Assembly: GCA_018056215.1 (NCBI GenBank)
Contig: JAGPGB010000084.1
Coordinates: 1-5,509, forward strand
DNA from: Bacteroidales bacterium
Lineage (GTDB): Bacteria > Bacteroidota > Bacteroidia > Bacteroidales > DTU049
DNA: 5,509 nt
Direction of reading: 5' to 3'
The notes beneath the pieces are model-generated. The model worked only from the letters and a program-made list of their open reading frames with translations. It had not been told where the DNA came from and ran no database searches. Every line of letters starts with the position of its first letter. Positions within the stretch are counted from its first letter, which is position 1. Shown here piece after piece: positions 1 to 5,498 of this stretch. A program made the position numbers and the translations under genes.

Positions 1-174
1 CAAACAGGCATGATTTCTATTAAAAATATATTAGGACAAGATGTTTACAAAGAAAAAATTAATAAAACTCTAAATGCTAATATTCCTGTTTATAACTTGG
101 ATAATGGTATATATATCATAGAATTTAATAGTAATGACACATATTTTTCAAAAAAATTAATTGTGAAACATTAA
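1..174 (+). CDS. C-terminal fragment of a secreted protein with a type IX secretion (Por) type A sorting domain
   Basis: The window opens inside this gene in frame 1; 57 codons precede the TAA at 172-174. The visible peptide has the signature of the C-terminal sorting domain of Bacteroidota type IX secretion cargo: a strand followed by NILGQDVY (residues 9-16, matching the usual 'G..V' turn), then LDNGIYIIEF (about 33-42, matching 'L..G.Y.v.v'), and a final strand SKKLIVKH carrying the basic/hydrophobic end typical of these domains. In this family the domain directs the mature protein across the outer membrane through the Por machinery and is then usually cleaved during anchoring to the surface. 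The functional part of the protein lies upstream of the window, so the activity cannot be named. Three consecutive in-frame stops (TAA TGA TAA, 172-180) close the gene, and a hairpin terminator follows about 20 bases later. The family call is good; identity of the cargo is unknown. Confidence 0.77.
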   Translation, partial: QTGMISIKNILGQDVYKEKINKTLNANIPVYNLDNGIYIIEFNSNDTYFSKKLIVKH

Positions 175-195
175 TGATAATAAAATTTTCTTAAT

Positions 196-226
196 AAAAA
201 AAGCTCTCAAATTGAGAGCTTTTTTT
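196..226 (+). terminator. Intrinsic terminator after the sorting-domain gene, nearly symmetrical
   Basis: A perfect inverted repeat has the core GCTCTC (203-208) pairing with GAGAGC (214-219). A/T pairs extend it inward and outward, so that A7 (196-202) faces T7 (220-226). On the plus strand it gives a GC-containing stem followed by a U-run, as expected for Rho-independent termination 22 bases after the stop. Because the A-run precedes the stem, the minus strand has the same form and it could act in both directions, though no minus-strand gene ends here within the window. The rest of the 175-380 gap is almost pure A/T, and I see only the promoter element at 345-352 in it. Confidence 0.85.
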
Positions 227-344
227 ATTGGTATAATCATAATGAATTTTTTAAATGCGATAGTTAAAAAATTTTTATTTTAGAAAGATAATGTTAATTT
301 TACAATAAATTATAAAAAAATATATATAATATAAAAAAATAAAT

Positions 345-352
345 TATTTTTG
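345..352 (+). promoter_or_regulatory. Candidate Bacteroidota -7 promoter element for the NYN/cold-shock gene
   Basis: TATTTTTG matches the Bacteroidota housekeeping -7 consensus TAnnTTTG exactly and lies 28 bases before the ATG at 381. It would give a leader of roughly 20 bases. No TTG-type -33 element is visible at the expected spacing upstream (about 320-328 is only A and T), so the match is half a promoter in very AT-rich DNA. Its position, between a terminator and a start codon on the same strand, supports it. Confidence 0.42.
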
Positions 353-380
353 CAAGTTAAAAAATTTAAAAAAAATAATT

Positions 381-1334
381 ATGAAAGAAAATTTGATAAG
401 ATTAGGAATTTTTTATGATGGTAATTATTTATTACACGTTAGCAATTATTATAACTATTTTCATGAAAGGAAAAGTCGAATAAGTTTGCATGGTTTACAT
501 AAATATATCAAATATTATGTATCGAGTATAGAAGATATAGATACGAAATATGTAACAATTACAGAGAGTCATTATTTCAAGTCTAGACTAAGTGTAAAGG
601 AAATTGGTAATAAACAAAATCAATTATTTTTTGATAGATTGTTTGATGATGTATTAATGATGGAGAATGTAGTAGCACATTATCATCCAGTGAGAAATAT
701 CCAAGGAATAAAAATGGAAAAAGAGATAGGGATGAATCTAGCTCTGCATGCATATGAGATTGCGAGTAATAACAAAATAGACTTATTAGTTTTAGTAGCA
801 TGCGATGGAGATTATGTGTCATTGATTAAAAAGATTAATGGATTGGGAATAAAAGTTTTATTAGTATCATGGGATTTCGAATATACTGATGATCAAAATT
901 ACCTAAGAATGACTAAAACATCACAAGATCTAATAGAAGAAACTACATATCATTTAGCTTTGAATGAAATAATAGATGATCCTGCAAATAAAGGTAATGC
1001 TTTTGTAGAAGGCTTATTTGTTTCTAAATTAGATCGTAGATATGACATTCCTCAATATTTTGATGAGGTTGATAACGAAGATTTATCCACATTAGAAAGC
1101 GATAATGAAACACATGAAAGCTCGATTTTGTCTCTTAAAAATGGCTATGGATTTATCAAATATCCTCCAAATAATTTATTTTTTCACTATCAATCGGTAC
1201 AAGATGGTGATTTTAATGAATTACAAATAGGTGATGAAGTCGTTTTTGAAATTGCCAAAAAAGATAATGGTGAAGAGCTAGCAATTAATGTAAGACCTAA
1301 AAAAAATAATTCAATAGAAAATTTAGAATTTTAA
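381..1334 (+). CDS. NYN (PIN-like) domain protein with C-terminal cold-shock domain, probable RNA-binding or RNA-processing protein
   Basis: 317 residues, cytoplasmic, no signal or membrane segment. Residues about 5-190 form an NYN/PIN-like domain: a first strand LGIFYDGNY (8-16) with the acidic D13, a helix at 113-127 where NYN proteins carry a second acidic pair, and LVLVACDGDYVSLIKKI (136-152), the 'SGDgDF..li' metal-binding strand with D142 and D144, then a strand GIKVLLVSWDFEY. In the helix the usual Asp of the 'VDv' motif is G117 (KEIGMNL), so catalysis is uncertain. An acidic linker (about 215-247) leads to a cold-shock domain (about 248-306) with NGYGFIKY (RNP1-like, 254-261), LFFHYQ (RNP2-like, 266-271) and LQIGDEVVFEI. 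Family knowledge: NYN domains are RNases of the FLAP/PIN fold and cold-shock domains bind single-stranded RNA or DNA, so RNA is the likely substrate. Start chosen: first ATG after an A-rich leader, and the domain begins at once. It is transcribed alone and converges on the next operon. Similar two-domain proteins occur in Bacteroidota; the target is unknown. Confidence 0.85.
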   Translation: MKENLIRLGIFYDGNYLLHVSNYYNYFHERKSRISLHGLHKYIKYYVSSIEDIDTKYVTITESHYFKSRLSVKEIGNKQNQLFFDRLFDDVLMMENVVAHYHPVRNIQGIKMEKEIGMNLALHAYEIASNNKIDLLVLVACDGDYVSLIKKINGLGIKVLLVSWDFEYTDDQNYLRMTKTSQDLIEETTYHLALNEIIDDPANKGNAFVEGLFVSKLDRRYDIPQYFDEVDNEDLSTLESDNETHESSILSLKNGYGFIKYPPNNLFFHYQSVQDGDFNELQIGDEVVFEIAKKDNGEELAINVRPKKNNSIENLEF

Positions 1335-1352
1335 AAAAATTATATTTTTTTT
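1333..1352. terminator. Weak possible bidirectional terminator between convergent genes
   Basis: A7 (1333-1339), a five-base spacer TTATA, and T8 (1345-1352) can form an all-A/T stem ending in a T-run on either strand. It sits directly after the NYN gene stop and about 60 bases past the end of the convergent minus-strand operon, where a terminator for both is expected. The stem has no G/C pair, so folding would be poor. No better hairpin is visible in 1335-1412. Confidence 0.2.
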
Positions 1353-1365
1353 ATCGATACTCTCA

Positions 1366-1397
1366 TTTGTCTCTAGGAGCAAATTTAAATATTTTTG
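1366..1397 (+). promoter_or_regulatory. Full-consensus Bacteroidota promoter-like sequence pointing antisense into the thioesterase gene
   Basis: TTTG (1366-1369), a 20-base spacer, and TATTTTTG (1390-1397) match both halves of the Bacteroidota consensus TTTG-N(about 17-23)-TAnnTTTG. Transcription would start near 1404 and run into the 3' end of the minus-strand thioesterase gene. No plus-strand gene begins downstream, so if active it would produce an antisense or small RNA. Such matches also occur by chance in DNA this rich in A/T. Confidence 0.2.
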
Positions 1398-1412
1398 ATG
1401 GATTTAGGTTTA

Positions 1413-1874
1413 TTAATGGTAATGAGTCTCATCTACATTATATACTTCTTTGCTTGTTTTTTGGTCAAACAAAAAATATTTAGAAATAGCACTGGCTTTG
1501 ATTTCGCCATTTTGGATGATTTTAGATTCTATAAAAGCAATGTTTCTTTTATGTTCAATTAATTTTCCTTGAATATAGATTTTTTCATTAGTAGAAATTT
1601 TTTTATGATATCTGACGTTTAGCTCCACAGTCATACCTGCTCTGCCAATTTTAGATATTATCACCCAGCTGCCAACTTCGTCTAATAATGTAGCTACTAT
1701 TCCACCGTGAACTACACCATGCCAGCCTTCATAATTTTTGTTTGCAATCCATTCAGACTCTACATAGTCTCCATAATCGTAAAAATCTAATTGCAATCCG
1801 ACTGGATTTTTTTCTGAGCATCCAAAGCAGAAGTCGTCTTGCTGATTCCAAGATTCCTTTTTTATCTTTTTCAT
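1413..1874 (-). CDS. PaaI-type hotdog-fold thioesterase
   Basis: 153 residues, a usual length for a single hotdog domain; cytoplasmic. The N-terminal CFGCSEKNPVGLQL (16-29) is typical of a PaaI/THEM4-like subgroup that opens with a Cys-x2-Cys and 'NP.GL' segment. The diagnostic motif is VVHGGIVATLLDEV (54-67): H56-G57-G58 forms the substrate-binding turn and D65, six residues after the second Gly, is in the place of the catalytic Asp of PaaI thioesterases. Strands MTVELNVRYHKKI (81-93) and IYIQGKLIEHKRNIAFIESKII complete the fold. The family hydrolyses acyl-CoA or aryl-CoA thioesters; the substrate is not evident. It is the last gene of the minus-strand operon: its ATG overlaps the stop of the preceding rhomboid-like gene in ATGA (1871-1874), so translation is probably coupled. 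No biochemical link to the upstream genes is apparent. Family call firm, substrate unknown. Confidence 0.88.
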   Translation of the reverse strand: MKKIKKESWNQQDDFCFGCSEKNPVGLQLDFYDYGDYVESEWIANKNYEGWHGVVHGGIVATLLDEVGSWVIISKIGRAGMTVELNVRYHKKISTNEKIYIQGKLIEHKRNIAFIESKIIQNGEIKASAISKYFLFDQKTSKEVYNVDETHYH

Positions 1875-2614
1875 TTCATAAATTTTTTTGAATATTCATC
1901 GATGAAATCTTTCTCTTCTTTTGATAAAGAGTTTTCACCTTCTTTATTTATTTTTTCTAAAATTCTATTAATTTCATTTTCTAGTTCTTTTCTTTTATCA
2001 TAGTAGTCATAGTCATTAATTGGAGGTTTCTCATATAAAATATTTTTTTTAAAAGAAAATTTTTTTGATAATCGAGTAGATATAAATCCTAAAATTGCTG
2101 ATATGATAGAGACTACTATTGAGCTTAAAAGCAGATCCATATTGGTAAATAATATAATTATAATGTATAACAATAAAAAGATGTTTGAAATAGTTCCTAA
2201 ATTAATTTTTCTATTTTTAAATTGCAAGTAAATACCATTATTTGATATGATAGACCAAGCTAATATTGCACAAGTAAATAATGTTAATCCACCCCAATTA
2301 TGTAGATTGAATGACCATTGTATAGCTGCAAAACCGCCGCCAAAGCTTGCTAAAAGCCACAAGATTATAAATTCCCACCATTTAATATTTGTCAAAAAAT
2401 ATCTGGCACAGAGATATAATATTAAACAATTCAAAACTAATTCCCATAAATATACGTGAATAAAAGGGTGTAATAGTAATGTAAGAAAAAGATTATTTGC
2501 ATTAGGTAATAAATATGTAGTAAGAGTATCTGGGAATATTGCTAATAATGCAGACAATATTATTGAAATAATTAAAATACTATAAATAGTTATTCTTTTC
2601 CAAGACAGATGCAT
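1871..2614 (-). CDS. Catalytically dead rhomboid-like membrane protein with a conserved C-terminal cytoplasmic tail
   Basis: 247 residues with about six hydrophobic segments (near 8-27, 42-73, 79-98, 107-123, 139-158, 161-180) and a charged tail (184-247). Position, hydrophobic pattern and tail identify it as the second rhomboid of the Bacteroidota mutL-rhomboid-rhomboid cluster. Against the HxxxxHxxxN motif of active rhomboids (H69, H74, N78 in the neighbour) it reads H53-x4-E58-x3-N62, so the oxyanion-side His is Glu. Against GASG it reads GGLT (108-111), so the serine position is L110. The last segment has no HxxHLGG-type histidine. The tail includes INRILEKINKEGENSLSKEE (215-234), resembling the 'ILdKI...G..sLt.eEk.fL' tail (DUF6576-like) that I know from Bacteroidota rhomboids. 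No frameshift or internal stop, so selection appears to keep it; a pseudoprotease that binds membrane substrates or the adjacent protease is inferred. It starts 18 bases after the upstream rhomboid and overlaps the thioesterase start by 4 bases. Confidence 0.78.
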   Translation of the reverse strand: MHLSWKRITIYSILIISIILSALLAIFPDTLTTYLLPNANNLFLTLLLHPFIHVYLWELVLNCLILYLCARYFLTNIKWWEFIILWLLASFGGGFAAIQWSFNLHNWGGLTLFTCAILAWSIISNNGIYLQFKNRKINLGTISNIFLLLYIIIILFTNMDLLLSSIVVSIISAILGFISTRLSKKFSFKKNILYEKPPINDYDYYDKRKELENEINRILEKINKEGENSLSKEEKDFIDEYSKKFMK

Positions 2615-2632
2615 AGTAAAAAAAATAATTTT

Positions 2633-3454
2633 TTAATAATAAAATTTATATGGTTTAAAGCGATAGCCCCAGATGAGCATAAGAATGAAACCGAATAACA
2701 TGCCACCTAAATGAGCAAAATGAGCTATACCACTATGTGGCTGATAAACACCAGCAAAAAATTCAAAAGCACCATAAATAATGACAAAAACTATCGCTCT
2801 CACTGGTAAAAGTCCATAAATAAATACTGGTACATTAGGAAACATTAGTCCGAATGCAAGTAAAATACCAAAAATAGCTCCTGAGGCTCCTACCATTGGC
2901 ACATTCATCATCATTGCTAATAAACTATTCAAAGAATTAACTGTAAGCGGAGCTACAGAATCCCAATTACTCAGTAATTCATTAACCTTATTAGGATCAT
3001 AAATGTTAGCGAAATATTTATCTAAAATTGCAATGAAATCTTGCTGATTTAAAGTTTGAGAATATAAGGTAATAGCTTTTTGAATATTAGTAAATTCTAT
3101 ATAATTAACTCCTAACTGGAATAAAGAGGCCCCTAATCCTGTAATAAAATAAAAAATTAAAAATTTCTTTGTTCCCCATACATTTTCTAGCATATATCCA
3201 AACATCCATAGAGCAAACATATTAGAAAATAGATGCATAAAACTGCCATGCATAAACATATAAGTAATAAATTGATACCATCTAAAATATGGAGATGCTG
3301 GATAGTGCAAACCGAGCATATTCACTAAATCTATTCCTCTATTTGCAAAAACTAATGTAGCTAGATAAAAGATTACATTTATGATAAGTAAATTTTTAAC
3401 AGCAGGTGGAAATAAAGAGAAACTTGATGGTCCGAAAAGTCTATTATCATTCAT
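2633..3454 (-). CDS. Rhomboid-family intramembrane serine protease
   Basis: 273 residues, inner-membrane protein with about six transmembrane segments (near 20-38, 60-89, 96-115, 186-204, 208-230, 243-263). The catalytic dyad is visible: S191 in GASG (189-192) and H248 in HFAHLGG (245-251). The HxxxxHxxxN motif (H69, H74, N78, in FMHGSFMHLFSN) supplies the oxyanion-site residues. These enzymes cut transmembrane helices of other proteins within or near the bilayer; the substrate is not indicated here. A polar insertion of about 65 residues (118-183) separates the third segment from the GASG segment, longer than in the minimal E. coli GlpG core. The cytoplasmic N-terminus (FGPSSFSLFPPAVKNLLIINV) matches Bacteroidota rhomboids. 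The start overlaps the mutL stop by eight bases (ATGAATGA, 3454-3447), which suggests translational coupling; the pseudo-rhomboid follows 18 bases downstream. The overlap, catalytic motifs and length all agree with this start. Confidence 0.93.
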   Translation of the reverse strand: MNDNRLFGPSSFSLFPPAVKNLLIINVIFYLATLVFANRGIDLVNMLGLHYPASPYFRWYQFITYMFMHGSFMHLFSNMFALWMFGYMLENVWGTKKFLIFYFITGLGASLFQLGVNYIEFTNIQKAITLYSQTLNQQDFIAILDKYFANIYDPNKVNELLSNWDSVAPLTVNSLNSLLAMMMNVPMVGASGAIFGILLAFGLMFPNVPVFIYGLLPVRAIVFVIIYGAFEFFAGVYQPHSGIAHFAHLGGMLFGFILMLIWGYRFKPYKFYY

Positions 3455-5225
3455 AAAATTGAATTAATTGTAATAAATTATTTAACGACAAAATTATAAA
3501 ATTATTTTTACCTCCAATTCCTTTTTGAGGATCAGGTAACGAAAATAATTCAGATAAAATATTATTGATTGAGTCTGGTGTTAATGTCATTAACTGTTTT
3601 TTAGCACCATGCAAGGCTAAACTAATGTATAGTTTATTAATATTTATGGCAGCTCCAGTTTCAGGCAATTCTAATATTTGATATACAAAATCTTCGATAT
3701 CTTCTTCTTTAATGTATCCATGTGCAGGTACACCTATAGCTTGGAACTGATTGTTGGAAATTTTTTCAAATTTAAATCCTAAACTTTCTAATGTTGATTG
3801 TACTGATAAAAATGTCCCTAAAAATTTAGAATCTATAGTTATTATAATAGGGAATAAAACTTGTTGAGATTCAGAATTTATATTATTTTTATTTTTAGAT
3901 AACTGTTCGAAAATTAATCTTGCTAAAATCGCCTCAATATCTCCTACTAAGATGCCATCTTTCATTTTAGTTATCAATATTCTATTATCAAACACTTGAA
4001 ATTCTAAATTATCATAGTTTATATTAGAATCGTTTTCAATTAAAGAAATTTCATTAAAAAGATCTTTATAATTTTCATTAATTATATCTCTTTGAGTATT
4101 GATTTTTTGATTAAAAAGTTGAGTAGTATCAGTTAGAGGATGCTTAGGGAAATCAAAATTGCTTTTAGAAGAATTAATAGAAAAGATGTGAGTAGGAATA
4201 GCATCAAAATCGAGGTCTGGCATTAAACCACTAATTCCGAGAGCTTTTTTAGTCAAACTATTCAGTGTAGCAGCTATCAAATGCTCATCTTGAAATTTAA
4301 TTTCGATTTTGCTGGGATGCACATTTACATCTAATTTATTGGGCGGTAGGGTAATAAAAAAAACATATGCTGGGAAAGTTTCTTTATCGATCAGGCCTTC
4401 ATAAGCTTTCATAATCATTTGATGAAAATAAGGACTGCGGAAATACCTACCATTAGCATAAAAATATTGATTACCACGATTTTTTTTGGCAGCAGTAGGA
4501 TTAGAGATAAAACCTTTTATTGTAGCAAAAGGGAACTCTTCCTCAATATATAAAAGTTTAGAATCATATTGTTTACCAAAGATATCAATAATGCGTTGTT
4601 TAAGATTTGTAGGTAGCAATTTTATTTTTAATACATTATTATCTGTTAAAGAGAAAGCTATATTGGGATTAGGGATGGCGATGCGATAGAATTCTTCCCA
4701 AATATTTTTCATTTCTACATTGTCAGATTTTAGAAAATTACGTCTAGCAGGTACAGAATAAAACAAATCTTTTACTAAAATATTCGTCCCTTTGGGACAA
4801 GCAGCAGGTTCGATTTTTAATATTTTACTATTTTCTACCAAAGCATGCGAGCCAATTTCGCGATCCTCTGGTCGAGTGAACATTTCTACACGTGACACAG
4901 CAGCTATAGATGCCAGAGCCTCTCCACGAAATCCATACGAATATAAATCATATATATCATTAATATCATAAATTTTAGATGTAGCATGTCGCTCAAAGGC
5001 TAAAGATACATCTTCAGGATATATTCCTTGTCCATCATCTATCACTTGAATAAGTGTTTTGCCTGCATTTTGGATAACAATATCTATATTTGTAGCTTGT
5101 GCATCAATAGAGTTTTCTGTCAATTCTTTGACAACTGAAGCTGGTTTTTGTACAACCTCTCCAGCAGCTATCTGATTGATTATTTGCTCTTTTAATATTA
5201 TTATACCACGTTTAGTATTATCCAT
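3447..5225 (-). CDS. mutL: DNA mismatch repair protein MutL with a divergent C-terminal domain
   Basis: 592 residues. The N-terminal GHKL ATPase is complete: NQIAAGEVVQKPASVVKELT (17-36) with catalytic E34 and Mg-ligand N38, DDGQGI (63-68), ATSKI (81-85), YGFRGEAL (97-104) and KGT (145-147). The transducer domain carries ANGRYFRSP (257-265) and DVNVHPSKIEIKF (299-311) with the second-lobe lysine. A short linker (about 330-405) leads to the C-terminal dimerisation domain. MutL couples mismatch recognition by MutS to strand incision and removal. In nuclease-type MutL proteins the C-terminal domain has DQHAxxExxxxE; here the aligned stretch is DIEAILARLIFE (429-440), keeping only the first Asp and last Glu. 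No ACR-type or CPHGRP-type motif is visible at the end (LALHGAKK, then SLPDPQKGIGG). Endonuclease activity is therefore doubtful. The start gives the normal distance to the ATPase motif. The gene lies 19 bases after a small membrane-protein gene and overlaps the rhomboid start by eight bases. Two 8-base homopolymers lie in the coding sequence (4480-4487, 4356-4363). Confidence 0.96.
   Translation of the reverse strand: MDNTKRGIIILKEQIINQIAAGEVVQKPASVVKELTENSIDAQATNIDIVIQNAGKTLIQVIDDGQGIYPEDVSLAFERHATSKIYDINDIYDLYSYGFRGEALASIAAVSRVEMFTRPEDREIGSHALVENSKILKIEPAACPKGTNILVKDLFYSVPARRNFLKSDNVEMKNIWEEFYRIAIPNPNIAFSLTDNNVLKIKLLPTNLKQRIIDIFGKQYDSKLLYIEEEFPFATIKGFISNPTAAKKNRGNQYFYANGRYFRSPYFHQMIMKAYEGLIDKETFPAYVFFITLPPNKLDVNVHPSKIEIKFQDEHLIAATLNSLTKKALGISGLMPDLDFDAIPTHIFSINSSKSNFDFPKHPLTDTTQLFNQKINTQRDIINENYKDLFNEISLIENDSNINYDNLEFQVFDNRILITKMKDGILVGDIEAILARLIFEQLSKNKNNINSESQQVLFPIIITIDSKFLGTFLSVQSTLESLGFKFEKISNNQFQAIGVPAHGYIKEEDIEDFVYQILELPETGAAININKLYISLALHGAKKQLMTLTPDSINNILSELFSLPDPQKGIGGKNNFIILSLNNLLQLIQFYE
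3489..3517 (-). promoter_or_regulatory. Candidate internal promoter for the rhomboid genes inside the mutL 3' end
   Basis: On the minus strand TTG (3517-3515), an 18-base spacer and TAATTTTG (3496-3489) fit the Bacteroidota -33/-7 arrangement. Transcription would begin near 3482, about 28 bases before the rhomboid ATG at 3454, and could express the rhomboids and thioesterase apart from mutL. The bases also encode MutL residues about 570-579, so coding constraint or chance may explain the match. Confidence 0.28.
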
Positions 5226-5244
5226 TTGAAAATTTTAGATTTTT

Positions 5245-5481
5245 TTAAGAAAATATGAATAATAAAAGTAAGATTAATATTATGACAATAGTAATTAATC
5301 TCATATTAGATTTTTTTTTCTTATCAAGATTTTTTTTCCATTTAAAGTCTAACTCTCTACGCAATCTTTCTCTTTCGAATTGTTGCTTTTCTTCATCACT
5401 CCACTCTGGGTTGACCTTATCAGTAAATCTTGGTTTATATTGAAATTGTTTTGGTTTAGATGATGGGGAAAAAATACTCAT
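5245..5481 (-). CDS. Small tail-anchored membrane protein preceding mutL, function unknown
   Basis: 78 residues. The N-terminus has a basic, aromatic motif KQFQYKPRFTDKVNPEW (11-27); then a strongly charged, probably helical stretch EEKQQFERERLRRELDFKWK (30-49) and KKKK (54-57); and a single hydrophobic helix to the end (about 61-78), so the protein is probably anchored by its C-terminus with the bulk in the cytoplasm. I recognise the 'F.Y.PRF/Y' start plus C-terminal helix as the small protein often found beside mutL in Bacteroidota and sometimes mislabelled as riboflavin synthase beta subunit; that label has no support here. This family memory is not checked. It is the first gene of the minus-strand operon visible in the window, 19 bases before mutL. 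An A9 run in the coding sequence (5311-5319 on the plus strand as T9) encodes the lysine cluster. Real coding sequence is supported by context, amino-acid composition and the promoter-like element before it. Confidence 0.72.
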   Translation of the reverse strand: MSIFSPSSKPKQFQYKPRFTDKVNPEWSDEEKQQFERERLRRELDFKWKKNLDKKKKSNMRLITIVIILILLLLFIFS

Positions 5482-5490
5482 ATTTTTTTA

Positions 5491-5498
5491 CAAAATTA
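5491..5498 (-). promoter_or_regulatory. Candidate -7 element of the mutL-rhomboid operon
   Basis: TAATTTTG on the minus strand (5498-5491) matches TAnnTTTG exactly, only nine bases before the ATG at 5481. The start of transcription would fall within a few bases of the ATG, giving an almost leaderless mRNA. The -33 region would be at or beyond the window edge (past 5509), so it cannot be checked. The same eight bases appear at the candidate internal promoter at 3489-3496. Confidence 0.35.

Noticed and set aside
232..237. TATAAT resembling a sigma-70 -10 box
   Set aside because: The Bacteroidota primary sigma factor uses TAnnTTTG rather than TATAAT, the site is about 145 bases from the next gene and no -35 element is present; the match is expected in A/T-rich DNA.
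300..380. Extremely A/T-rich leader as a possible origin, attachment site or AT-repeat
   Set aside because: No DnaA-box cluster, direct repeats or integrase context is visible; it looks like an ordinary intergenic region in this genome.
583..822. Minus-strand open frame of 79 codons
   Set aside because: It lies wholly inside the NYN coding region, has no recognisable motif or promoter, and its composition follows from the opposite-strand gene.
1422..1432. Short palindrome ATGAGTCTCAT
   Set aside because: It lies in the final codons of the thioesterase gene, is only five bases per arm and has no adjacent T-run or second copy, so neither an operator nor a terminator is supported.
2247..2459. 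Plus-strand open frame of 70 codons
   Set aside because: It is opposite the pseudo-rhomboid gene, whose membrane-segment pattern explains the sequence; it shows no domain of its own.
1871..2614. Second rhomboid as a pseudogene
   Set aside because: The frame is uninterrupted from start to stop, the membrane segments and charged tail are kept, and the gene is joined to its neighbour by a 4-base overlap; a dead enzyme fits better than a decaying gene.
4486..4689. Plus-strand open frame of 67 codons
   Set aside because: It is antisense to the well-conserved MutL transducer region, so it is a shadow frame.
5255..5443. Plus-strand open frame of 62 codons
   Set aside because: It is antisense to the small membrane protein, which has the better context (operon position, promoter element, family-like motif).
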